In this document: positions 17,321-24,769 of the stretch, piece after piece
Numbering within the stretch: position 1 is the first letter of the stretch
Layout: the number at the start of each line of letters is the position of its first letter
Assembly: GCF_000374645.1 (NCBI RefSeq)
Contig: NZ_KB894813.1
Coordinates: 54,833-118,832, forward strand
Source of the DNA: Arhodomonas aquaeolei DSM 8974
GTDB taxonomy: Bacteria; Pseudomonadota; Gammaproteobacteria; Nitrococcales; Nitrococcaceae
Length of the DNA: 64,000 bases
Direction of reading: 5' to 3'
The notes under the pieces: model-generated
Told to the model about the DNA's origin: nothing
The model's input: the letters and a program-made list of their open reading frames with translations, nothing else
Database searches by the model: none
Made by a program: the position numbers and the translations under genes

Positions 17321-18510
17321 CGCTCGAACACCCCCGCTGCGCCCATGCCGGTGCCCACGCACATGGTGACCATGCCGTAGCGCAATCCCTGCCGGCGCAG
17401 CCCGTGCAGCAGGGTGGCGGTTCGGACGGCACCGGTGGCACCCAGGGGGTGCCCCAGGGCAATGGCGCCGCCCAGCGGATTGACCCGGGCCGGATCCAGC
17501 TCCAGCTCGCGCATCACCGCCAGGCTCTGCGCGGCGAACGCCTCGTTGAGCTCGATCCAGCCGAGATCGTCCCGGCCGATGCCCGCGGCGCGCAGGGCCG
17601 CCGGGATCGCCTCGACCGGACCGATGCCCATGATCTCCGGGGGCACACCCACCACGCGGTAGCCCGCGAAACGGGCCATCGGGGTAATGCCCAGCTCGCG
17701 TACCCGGCGGCCGCTCATCACCACCACCGCCCCGGCACCGTCACTGGTCTGGGAGCTGTTGCCCGCGGTCACCGAGCCCCGCGCGGCGAACACCGGGCGC
17801 AGCTTCGCGAGCCGGGCCGCGTCGGTGTCACGCCGCGGGCCTTCGTCCGTCGCCACCGCGCGCTCGCTGATGCGCACGCTCGCCCCTTCCGCCGCCGGGG
17901 CGTAGCTGCGCGCGGTCACCGGCAGGATCTCGTCGGCGAAGGCGCCGCCGTCGATGGCCGTGACCGCCCTGCGATGACTCTCAAGTGCGAAGGCGTCCTG
18001 GTCCTCCCGGCTGACGCCGTAGCGCTCCGCGACCCGTTCAGCGGTCAGGCCCATCCCGTACGCGATGCCCACGTCCTCGTCGCGTTCGAAGATCGTCGGG
18101 TTCAGCGACGGCCGGTGACCCATCCAGGGGATGGCGCTCATGCTCTCCGTGCCGGCGGCGAGAATGCAGTCCGCCTCGCCGCTGCGGATGCGCCCGGCGG
18201 CCTGGGCGATGCTCTCGAGCCCGGAGGCACAGAAGCGGTTGACCGTCACCCCGGGCACGCTCTTCGGCAGCCCCGCGAGCAGCGCGGCGATCCGCGCGAC
18301 GTTGAGTCCCTGGCTCCCTTCGGGCATGGCGCAGCCGGCGATGACGTCCTCGATGCCCTCCGGCGCCAGCTCCGGCACCGCATCCACGGCCCCGCGGAGC
18401 ACATGGGCCAGGAGGTCGTCCGGGCGCGTGCCGCTGAGCGCGCCCCGGGGCGCCCGCCCCACCGGGGTGCGCACCGCGGCGACGATATAGGCGTCCTGCA
18501 TTTCACTCAT
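17314..18510 (-). CDS. fadA: acetyl-CoA C-acyltransferase (3-ketoacyl-CoA thiolase)
   Basis: A 398-residue thiolase with nucleophile Cys94 (VNRFCASGLES), His354 (GGAIALGHPLGATGA) and second catalytic Cys384 (MCVGTGMGAAG). It performs the last step of beta-oxidation, cleaving 3-ketoacyl-CoA with CoA to give acetyl-CoA. The ATG at 18510 follows GGGGAGGGG. It lies 59 bp downstream of the multifunctional fadB-like gene and overlaps the next gene. It is named fadA by role and operon; paralogues of other specificity cannot be excluded. Confidence 0.92.
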   Translation of the reverse strand: MSEMQDAYIVAAVRTPVGRAPRGALSGTRPDDLLAHVLRGAVDAVPELAPEGIEDVIAGCAMPEGSQGLNVARIAALLAGLPKSVPGVTVNRFCASGLESIAQAAGRIRSGEADCILAAGTESMSAIPWMGHRPSLNPTIFERDEDVGIAYGMGLTAERVAERYGVSREDQDAFALESHRRAVTAIDGGAFADEILPVTARSYAPAAEGASVRISERAVATDEGPRRDTDAARLAKLRPVFAARGSVTAGNSSQTSDGAGAVVVMSGRRVRELGITPMARFAGYRVVGVPPEIMGIGPVEAIPAALRAAGIGRDDLGWIELNEAFAAQSLAVMRELELDPARVNPLGGAIALGHPLGATGAVRTATLLHGLRRQGLRYGMVTMCVGTGMGAAGVFERC

Positions 18511-18569
18511 TGACGGTTCCCCTCCCCGTGCCGCCGTCGCCGGCGACGTCCAGGCGGTTGTCGGTTCGT

Positions 18570-20936
18570 TCAGTTGCGCAGCGGCTTGCCGGTGCGGAGC
18601 ATGTGCGCGATCCGCGCCTGGGTGGCCTCGCTCCTGAGCAGCGTCATGAAGCCGTCCACCTCCAGCTCCAGCAGCCACGAGTCGTCGACGCTCGAGCCGG
18701 TGTCCACCTCGCCGCCGGTGAGCGCCCGTGCTGCGAGGTGCGCGACCCGGGCGTCGTGTCCGGAGATGAAGCCGCCGTCACGGAGGTTCACGATCATGGC
18801 CTCCAGCGTCGCCAACCCGTCGCGCCCGGCGACCCGAACCGGCGGCACCAACGGCGGGCGGTAGGCGCCGGCAGCGAGTGCCCGGGCGTGCTGTATGGCG
18901 ACATGAAGCACCTCGTCCTCATGAGGCACGACGGTGGTGTGCGCCGGCAGGAACCCGTAGTCCACGGCCTCGACGGCACTCGCCGCCACTTCCGCACGTG
19001 CCACGGTCTCGAAGCGCCGCTGGATCGCCGGAAAGGGATCGCCGTCCACCGCCGTGGCCGCCGCGTGGCGCGCCAGCGCCCGGCAGCCTCCCCCCGCGGG
19101 GATCAGGCCGACGCCCGCCTCGACCAGTCCGACGTAGCTCTCCAGCGCGGCGACCACGTGGTCACAGTGCATGAGGAACTCGCAGCCGCCCCCGAGGGCC
19201 ATGCCCCGGGCGCCTGCGACCACCGGTATCGAGGCATCGCGCACCCGGGCGGTGGCCTGCTGGAAGCGCCGGACCATCCGCTCCAGGGTGTCGAAGTCGC
19301 CGGCCTCCAGCGCCCCGCTCACCTCCTTGAGGTTGGCGCCAACGGAGAACGGGGCCGAGGGCTGCCACAGCACGAGGGCGTCGTAACGTCCCTCCGCGGC
19401 CTCGACGGCCTCCATCACGCCGTCGAGCACGTCCCGGCCCACCGCGTGCTTCGGGCCGCGGAAGCTGAGCACGCCGACGTCACCCTCGAGATGCCACAGC
19501 CGCACCCCCGGATGATCCAGCACGGTCTCGCCCCGGGGCGGATGCGGCCCGCCCAGCAGCGCCGGCGGGAAATACTGGCGGCGGTAGACCGCCAGGCCGG
19601 AGGGCGGACGGTAATCGCCGGCCCCGGGCGACCAGGCCCCGGCCGGCGTGTGTGCGGCCTCGATGGCGAACACCCAGTCCGGCAGGGGGACGTCCGCCAG
19701 GGTCCGGCCCGCCTCGCGGTCGGCGTCGATGGCCTCCGCCGTCTCCTGCCAGCCGGCGGCCTGCCAGGTCTCGAACGGCCCCTGCTGCCAGGCGAACCCC
19801 CAGCGGATGGCGAGGTCCACATCGCGGGCATTGTCGGCGATGGTGCCCAGCAGGTGGGCGGCGTAATGGAAGGTGTCGCGGTGGATCGCCCACAGGAACT
19901 CGGCCTGGGGGTGTTCCGAGGCGCGCAGCGCACGCAGCCGCGCGGCCGGGTCGCTCTCGGCGAGGATCTCGCTCACCGCCGGGTCGATCTCCCCCGGGGC
20001 CGTGCGATAGTCACCCTGCACCGGATCCACGACCTCGATGCCCTCGCGGCCCTTGCGGTAGACGCCCGCGCCGGCCTTGCGCCCGAGGGCCCCCGCCTCG
20101 ATGAGCCGTACCATCCAGTCGGGCAGGCGGAGGTAATCCACCCACGGGTCATCCTGCAGCCGTGGCACATTGCCCTCGACCACGTGCCGCAGGGTGTCCA
20201 GGCCCACGAGGTCGGCGGTGCGGAAGGTCGCGCTCCTGGGCCGGCCGATCGCCGGACCGGTCAGCGCGTCCACCACGTCCGGCGCTAACCCCAGGCGCTC
20301 GGCATGGGCCATGGCCGCGACCACCGCAAACACGCCGATCCGGTTGCCGACGAAGTTCGGGGTGTCACGCCCGCGGATCACGCCCTTGCCGAGGGCCGTG
20401 GTCAGGAATGCCTCCAGGCCGTCCACCACCGCCGGCTCGGTCCGTGCCGTGGGGATGAGCTCCACGAGGTGCATGTAGCGCGGCGGATTGAAGAAATGGA
20501 TGCCGCAGAAACGCCCGTGCAGCGCCTCCGGCAGGGCCTCGGCCAGCGCCTCCACGGACAGTCCCGAGGTGTTGCTGCCGACCACCGCCCCCGCCGGCAG
20601 GTGCGGGGCAACGCGGCGGAACAGGTCCAGCTTGACGTCCAGCCGCTCTGCCACCGCCTCGATGACGAGGTCGCAGTCCGCGAGCGCGGCCAGGTCGTCC
20701 TCGTAGTTCGCGGGCCGGATGCGCTCGGCGTACGCCGGACTCGCCAGCGGGGCCGGCTGCAGGTTCCCGAGCCGGCGGATGGCCTCGCGCGCCCCGGAGC
20801 GCCGGTCGTCGCCATCGCCGGCGAGCTCGAAGAGCACCGTCGGGATGCCGGCGTTGGCCAGGTGGGCCGCGATCTGCGCGCCCATGACCCCGGCGCCGAG
20901 CACCGCCGCCCGCCGCACCGAAATCGCCTCGCTCAT
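18570..20936 (-). CDS. 3-hydroxyacyl-CoA dehydrogenase/enoyl-CoA hydratase, dehydrogenase-first architecture
   Basis: A 788-residue multifunctional beta-oxidation protein. The order is an NAD-binding dehydrogenase domain first (AAVLGAGVMGAQIAAHLANAG, residues 8-28; GIHFFNPPRYMHLVELI), the C-terminal dehydrogenase domains, then an enoyl-CoA hydratase domain from about residue 490 to 720 (GARGMALGGGCEFLMHCD and LVEAGVGLIPAGGG). Both catalytic Glu residues of crotonase are kept. E. coli FadB has the reverse order; this arrangement is that of FadN-like proteins. It hydrates enoyl-CoA and oxidises the 3-hydroxyacyl-CoA. The start at 20936 has AGGAGAG upstream and lies 25 bp after fadE. Confidence 0.93.
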   Translation of the reverse strand: MSEAISVRRAAVLGAGVMGAQIAAHLANAGIPTVLFELAGDGDDRRSGAREAIRRLGNLQPAPLASPAYAERIRPANYEDDLAALADCDLVIEAVAERLDVKLDLFRRVAPHLPAGAVVGSNTSGLSVEALAEALPEALHGRFCGIHFFNPPRYMHLVELIPTARTEPAVVDGLEAFLTTALGKGVIRGRDTPNFVGNRIGVFAVVAAMAHAERLGLAPDVVDALTGPAIGRPRSATFRTADLVGLDTLRHVVEGNVPRLQDDPWVDYLRLPDWMVRLIEAGALGRKAGAGVYRKGREGIEVVDPVQGDYRTAPGEIDPAVSEILAESDPAARLRALRASEHPQAEFLWAIHRDTFHYAAHLLGTIADNARDVDLAIRWGFAWQQGPFETWQAAGWQETAEAIDADREAGRTLADVPLPDWVFAIEAAHTPAGAWSPGAGDYRPPSGLAVYRRQYFPPALLGGPHPPRGETVLDHPGVRLWHLEGDVGVLSFRGPKHAVGRDVLDGVMEAVEAAEGRYDALVLWQPSAPFSVGANLKEVSGALEAGDFDTLERMVRRFQQATARVRDASIPVVAGARGMALGGGCEFLMHCDHVVAALESYVGLVEAGVGLIPAGGGCRALARHAAATAVDGDPFPAIQRRFETVARAEVAASAVEAVDYGFLPAHTTVVPHEDEVLHVAIQHARALAAGAYRPPLVPPVRVAGRDGLATLEAMIVNLRDGGFISGHDARVAHLAARALTGGEVDTGSSVDDSWLLELEVDGFMTLLRSEATQARIAHMLRTGKPLRN

Positions 20937-20961
20937 CTGTTCTCTCCTCTGCTCGTTTCGG

Positions 20962-23421
20962 TCAGGCCACGTCCCGGCCGTGTCCGGCACGCGCCTCCAG
21001 CACGCTGCGCGGCGTCAGCGCCTCCGCCGGGAACGCGTCGGTGCGCACGGTATCGGCGCGGGCACGCTCGTAGTCGCTCACCAGCGCCGCCGTATCCGTA
21101 TCCAGCACGCCCGCCTCCACGGCGTTGGCGATCTGCTCGTCGAAGGTGTGCCCGCCCACCTCACCGCGGGCGACCGCCTTGCGGAAGCGCACGTAGTGCG
21201 GCTCCGCCTCCTGCAGCAGCCCGAAGGTGTGTTCCACGCGGCCGACGGCGTCGTTCGGACCGCCGATATAGACCAGGTTGGTGATCCGGTCGCGAACCCC
21301 GCCGGGCGCCATCATGCGCTCGGCCACGGCCCGCCCGAGGGCGTCCGCGGGGGCGCGGTACGGCCGCCCGAGCGGGAACACCACCCAGCGCAGGACCCGC
21401 GCGATGCCCCGGTTCGGGAAGTTGGCCAGGAACTCGTCGAACGCCCGGGTCATCTCCGCGAGGGCGTGGTCCACCGCCCAGCACACGTGGTCCAGCTCGT
21501 CCGGATCGCTGCCGCCGTCACGGTGGAACTTGAGCACGGCGGAGGCGAGGTAGAGCTGGCTCAGCACGTCGCCGAGGCGCGCGGACAGGCTCTCGCGGCG
21601 CTTGAGCTCGCCGCCGAGCACGCCCATCGCGACATCCGAGACGAATGCCAGCGCCGAGCTCATCCGGGTGAGCGCGCGGTAGCGGCCGGCGAGCGGCCCG
21701 CCCTCCGGCGCCCGCGCCAGGCGTGCCCCGGTAAGCCCGAGCAGCAGCGCGCGCGTGCCGCGGCTCAGGGAATAGCCGATGTGCCCAAACAGCGCCCGGT
21801 CAAAGGACGTCAGGTCGTCGTTCTGGGCGGCGGTCATCTCCTCGAGGACATAAGGATGGCAGCGGATCGCACCCTGGCCGAAGATCATCATGCTTCGGGT
21901 GAGGATGTTCGCGCCCTCGACGGTGATCGCCACCGGTGTCGCCTGGTAGGCATAGCCGAGGTAGTTGCGCGGCCCGTAGATGATGCCGCGGCCGCCGTGG
22001 ATATCCATCGCGTCGTCGATGATCCGGCGCATCCACTCGGTCATGTGGTACTTGGCGATGGCGGAGACCACCGACGGCTTGACCCCCATATCGCCAGCGC
22101 TGGCGGTGAGCCGCCGCGCCGCCTCCAGGGTGTAGGTGCCGCCGCCGATACGCGCCATGGCCTCCTGCACGCCCTCGAACTGGCCCACGGAGAGGTTGAA
22201 CTGGCGGCGGATGCGCGCGTACGCGCCGGTGGTGCGGTACGCCATCTGGCTGGCGGAGGCGCCCAGCGCCGGCAGCGAGATCGCCCTTCCCACCGACAGG
22301 CACTCCACGAGCATTCGCCAACCGGCGCCGGCCATTTCGCGGCCGCCGATGATCCACTCCAGCGGGATGAACACGTCCTCGCCCTCGACCGGACCGTTCA
22401 TGAACGCGAGCCCCATGGGGAAATGACGGTCGCCGATACGCACACCGGGGTGACCGGCCGGCACGAGCGCACAGGTGATGCCCACGTCCTCCTCGTCGCC
22501 GACGAGGTGCTCCGGGTCGTAAAGGCGGAAGGCCAGCCCCACGACCGTGGCCACCGGGGCGAGCGTGATATAGCGCTTACTGAAGCTCACGCGCACGCCG
22601 AGGACCTCCTCGCCCTCGTGCTCGCCGCGGCAGACGATGCCGTAGTCCGGCATGCCGCCCGCGTCGGAGCCGACGTCCGGGCCCGTGAGCGCGAAGCACG
22701 GGATCTCCCGGCCATCCGCGAGCCGCGGCAGCCAGTACGACTTCTGGTCGTCGGTGCCGTACTTCATCAGCAGCTCACCGGGCCCCAGGGAGTTGGGGAC
22801 CATGACGGTCACCGCCGCCGAGAGGCTGCGGCTGGCAATGCGGGAGACGATGGTGGACTGCGCCAGCGAGGAGAACGCGAGGCCGCCGTAGGCCTCGGGG
22901 ATGATCATCCCGAAGAAGCCCTCGTCGCGGATATAGCGCCAGGCGGCCTCGGGGAGATCGTGCTCGCGACGGACGATGTCGTCCTCGTCGAGCATGCCGC
23001 ACAGCGTCGCCACGGGGCCGTCCAGGAAGGCCTGCTCCGCGTCGGTCAGCGAGGTCACCTGCATACCGTGGAGGCGCCGCCAGTCCGGGTTGCCGCGGAA
23101 GAGATCCGTTTCCCACCAGGTGTCACCCGCCTCCAGGGCCTCCTGCTCGGTCCGGCTCATGCCGGGCAACACCCGCTGAAAGACGGGGAAAAGGTGGCGC
23201 GTGATCACGCGCCGGCGCAGAGAGGGGCTGTTGAGCACCACCGCCGGCACCGCACCGAGCACGGCGAGCACGATGGCGGCGATAACGCCGATCCCGCCGG
23301 TGATCCAAAGGCCGGCCAGGTAGAGCGCCGCCACGGCGGTCGCGCCACGCAGGCCAATACCGCGATAGCAGACGACGAGGATGGCCGCGACCGCGGCCAG
23401 GATGGCGATCAGGGCGTACAT
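20962..23421 (-). CDS. fadE: acyl-CoA dehydrogenase, FadE type
   Basis: An 819-residue protein of the long FadE class (E. coli 814). Two or three N-terminal hydrophobic segments (residues 1-65) anchor it to the membrane. The ACAD core has CFALTGPDVGSDAGGM, the long block around DIHGGRGIIYGPRNYLG and TVEGANILTRSMMIFGQGA, and a C-terminal FadE-specific extension. It introduces the first trans-2 double bond in acyl-CoA and passes electrons to ETF. The ribosome-binding site GGGAGGAG precedes the ATG; a GGCCCC-N3-GGGGCC hairpin lies just upstream, between it and the TetR gene. It is the second gene of the operon. Confidence 0.95.
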   Translation of the reverse strand: MYALIAILAAVAAILVVCYRGIGLRGATAVAALYLAGLWITGGIGVIAAIVLAVLGAVPAVVLNSPSLRRRVITRHLFPVFQRVLPGMSRTEQEALEAGDTWWETDLFRGNPDWRRLHGMQVTSLTDAEQAFLDGPVATLCGMLDEDDIVRREHDLPEAAWRYIRDEGFFGMIIPEAYGGLAFSSLAQSTIVSRIASRSLSAAVTVMVPNSLGPGELLMKYGTDDQKSYWLPRLADGREIPCFALTGPDVGSDAGGMPDYGIVCRGEHEGEEVLGVRVSFSKRYITLAPVATVVGLAFRLYDPEHLVGDEEDVGITCALVPAGHPGVRIGDRHFPMGLAFMNGPVEGEDVFIPLEWIIGGREMAGAGWRMLVECLSVGRAISLPALGASASQMAYRTTGAYARIRRQFNLSVGQFEGVQEAMARIGGGTYTLEAARRLTASAGDMGVKPSVVSAIAKYHMTEWMRRIIDDAMDIHGGRGIIYGPRNYLGYAYQATPVAITVEGANILTRSMMIFGQGAIRCHPYVLEEMTAAQNDDLTSFDRALFGHIGYSLSRGTRALLLGLTGARLARAPEGGPLAGRYRALTRMSSALAFVSDVAMGVLGGELKRRESLSARLGDVLSQLYLASAVLKFHRDGGSDPDELDHVCWAVDHALAEMTRAFDEFLANFPNRGIARVLRWVVFPLGRPYRAPADALGRAVAERMMAPGGVRDRITNLVYIGGPNDAVGRVEHTFGLLQEAEPHYVRFRKAVARGEVGGHTFDEQIANAVEAGVLDTDTAALVSDYERARADTVRTDAFPAEALTPRSVLEARAGHGRDVA

Positions 23422-23487
23422 GAGACACTCCTCCCGGCCCCGGCGGGGCCCGCATTCCTTGTTCGGACGCGCGCGGGCGCAGCCGGC

Positions 23488-24078
23488 TCAGCGCCGGACC
23501 AGCGCGCGCTCGTAGCCGGGGATCAGCGCCTCCCCGACCAGATGCATGTACTCATGGAAGCGCTCGCCCTCCGGGATGGCCTCGGGGGCATCCCGGCGCA
23601 GCTGAAGCATGCCGAGGAACATCGAATACGCCATCGCCGCGCGCGCGGCCGCCGTCTCGGCGTCCGCACCCATCGCGGCATAGCACTCGCGCAGGAAGGC
23701 GAGCCGGTGCGCCATCACCCGGCGGACCACCTCGGTGATCAGCGGGCTGTCGGTGGCGTTGGCCAGCGCAAGATAGAGCCGGCCCGCCCGGCGGCTGCCG
23801 TCCGCCTCGCGGAACAGCCGTGCCAGGCGCTTGCGCGGATCGGTCTCTTCGGCGGCGCGGGCGAGGACCTCATCGGTCTCGCGGCGCTCCCACAGGGCCA
23901 AGGCTGCCTGGAGCAACATCCGGCGGCTCGCGAAATGCCAGTAGAAGCTGCCCTTGGTCACGCCCAGGCGCCGTGCCAGCGGCTCCACGGCCACTGCACG
24001 CACACCGTCCTCGGCCAGCGCGTCGAGCGCGGCCTCGGCCCAGTCGTCTGCGGTCAGTGTCTGCCTGATCGTGCTCAT
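23488..24078 (-). CDS. TetR-family regulator of the beta-oxidation operon
   Basis: A 196-residue protein with an N-terminal helix-turn-helix (WAEAALDALAEDGVRAVAVEPLARRLGVTKGSFYWHFASR, given in two parts of the same domain) and a helical ligand-binding C-terminus. TetR proteins in fad operons, such as FadR of Bacillus and PsrA of Pseudomonas, are usually repressors released by acyl-CoA. Here the gene leads the operon and two matching palindromes lie 16-71 bp upstream of its start, so autorepression and operon control are likely. The start at 24078 removes 12 upstream codons that would run into the operator. Confidence 0.88.
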   Translation of the reverse strand: MSTIRQTLTADDWAEAALDALAEDGVRAVAVEPLARRLGVTKGSFYWHFASRRMLLQAALALWERRETDEVLARAAEETDPRKRLARLFREADGSRRAGRLYLALANATDSPLITEVVRRVMAHRLAFLRECYAAMGADAETAAARAAMAYSMFLGMLQLRRDAPEAIPEGERFHEYMHLVGEALIPGYERALVRR

Positions 24079-24093
24079 AAGGCGAACCCTAGT

Positions 24094-24111
24094 CCATACG
24101 CTGCCGTATGG
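24094..24111. promoter_or_regulatory. TetR operator copy 1 (proximal)
   Basis: CCATACG-CTGC-CGTATGG: 7-bp perfect arms, 16 bp upstream of the TetR start. On the minus strand the repeat includes TTGCCA, which could serve as a -35 element, so binding would block RNA polymerase. Confidence 0.7.
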
Positions 24112-24131
24112 CAAGCATCGGCGAGATTACT

Positions 24132-24149
24132 CCATACGCTAGCGTATGG
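24132..24149. promoter_or_regulatory. TetR operator copy 2 (distal)
   Basis: CCATACGCTAGCGTATGG, a perfect 18-bp palindrome whose centre is 38 bp from copy 1. The similarity between copies extends beyond the palindrome (TA-S-T before and CAA after). A near match occurs at 38532-38549. Confidence 0.7.
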
Positions 24150-24201
24150 CAACCGCCGCACCCGCTTCCCGCCCGGGAATCACTGTCGGTCAGCACAACC
24201 G

Positions 24202-24232
24202 TAGGGTGCGTTCGGACGGAGGCGTCGCACCC
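24202..24232. repeat. GTAGGGTGCG-type inverted repeat
   Basis: GTAGGGTGCG followed after 15 bases by CGCACCC. The layout resembles dispersed GTAGGGTGCG-class intergenic repeats seen in many proteobacterial genomes. Only one copy was noticed in the window, so its repeat status is unproven. The whole stretch 24150-24367 carries no coding frame. Confidence 0.3.
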
Positions 24233-24292
24233 GCCCGACGTAAACAGATCTCATCACCCGGTGCGGACGATTCCGCCGGGGGACTGCAACGG

Positions 24293-24330
24293 CCCCGGGA
24301 CGCCGGGCGGCGGCGCCCGGCGTCCCGGGG
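24293..24330. terminator. 16-bp perfect GC hairpin
   Basis: CCCCGGGACGCCGGGC, a 6-base loop, and the exact complement, about 38 bp downstream of the stop of the small Arg-rich minus-strand ORF. There is no T-tract. It is probably the terminator of that ORF and an insulator for the TetR promoter region. Confidence 0.5.
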
Positions 24331-24367
24331 CAGAGGCTGCGAAAGGAACGCGATATAACGCCGGGGG

Positions 24368-24631
24368 TTACTCTCCCGCCTCCCGCGGGATGTGCGTACG
24401 CCGGCGACGGTTACGGAAGCTCACCTTCACCTCCTTGTTCCCCGTCTGGCGGTAGGCCGGGCCGGCGGGTTCAGGGGACTCCGGCGCGGGCGCCGGGGTC
24501 GGCGTGAGGCTGCGCGCAGTGGCGCCTTCTTCGGAGACGGTGTCGTCGCGCCCGGACGGACGGGGACGGCTGCGCCCGACACGGGGCGGCCAGCGCCGGA
24601 ACCGCTTTTTGTTGCTCTCGTCGTGAGGCAT
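24368..24631 (-). CDS. small Arg-rich hypothetical protein
   Basis: An 87-residue ORF (MPHDESNKKRFRRWPP to THIPREAGE). Both ends are rich in Arg and Lys, and the centre is a Pro/Ala/Glu low-complexity linker, so it is probably basic and disordered with nucleic-acid-binding potential. AAGGAC lies upstream of the ATG. It is divergent from ppk1 by about 138 bp and followed by a strong hairpin. I do not recognise a family. In such GC-rich DNA a spurious ORF of this size is possible, though placement between a promoter gap and a hairpin favours a real gene. Confidence 0.45.
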   Translation of the reverse strand: MPHDESNKKRFRRWPPRVGRSRPRPSGRDDTVSEEGATARSLTPTPAPAPESPEPAGPAYRQTGNKEVKVSFRNRRRRTHIPREAGE

Positions 24632-24769
24632 TATCGAGGTCCTTGGGGATGGGTTGTCGAATAAGGGCTGGGGGCGTTTAACACGACTTTCAAGCGCCTC
24701 CCCTATCATGGCGCGAGTGGGCGTATACGCCCGCGGCAAACCCAGACACATCAACGACGACGGAGTAGA

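Noticed and set aside
20719..24204. Plus-strand ORF of 1161 codons opposite fadB/fadE/TetR
   Set aside because: It is fully antisense to well-recognised genes, His/Arg/Gly-rich with no domain; a GC-rich shadow frame.
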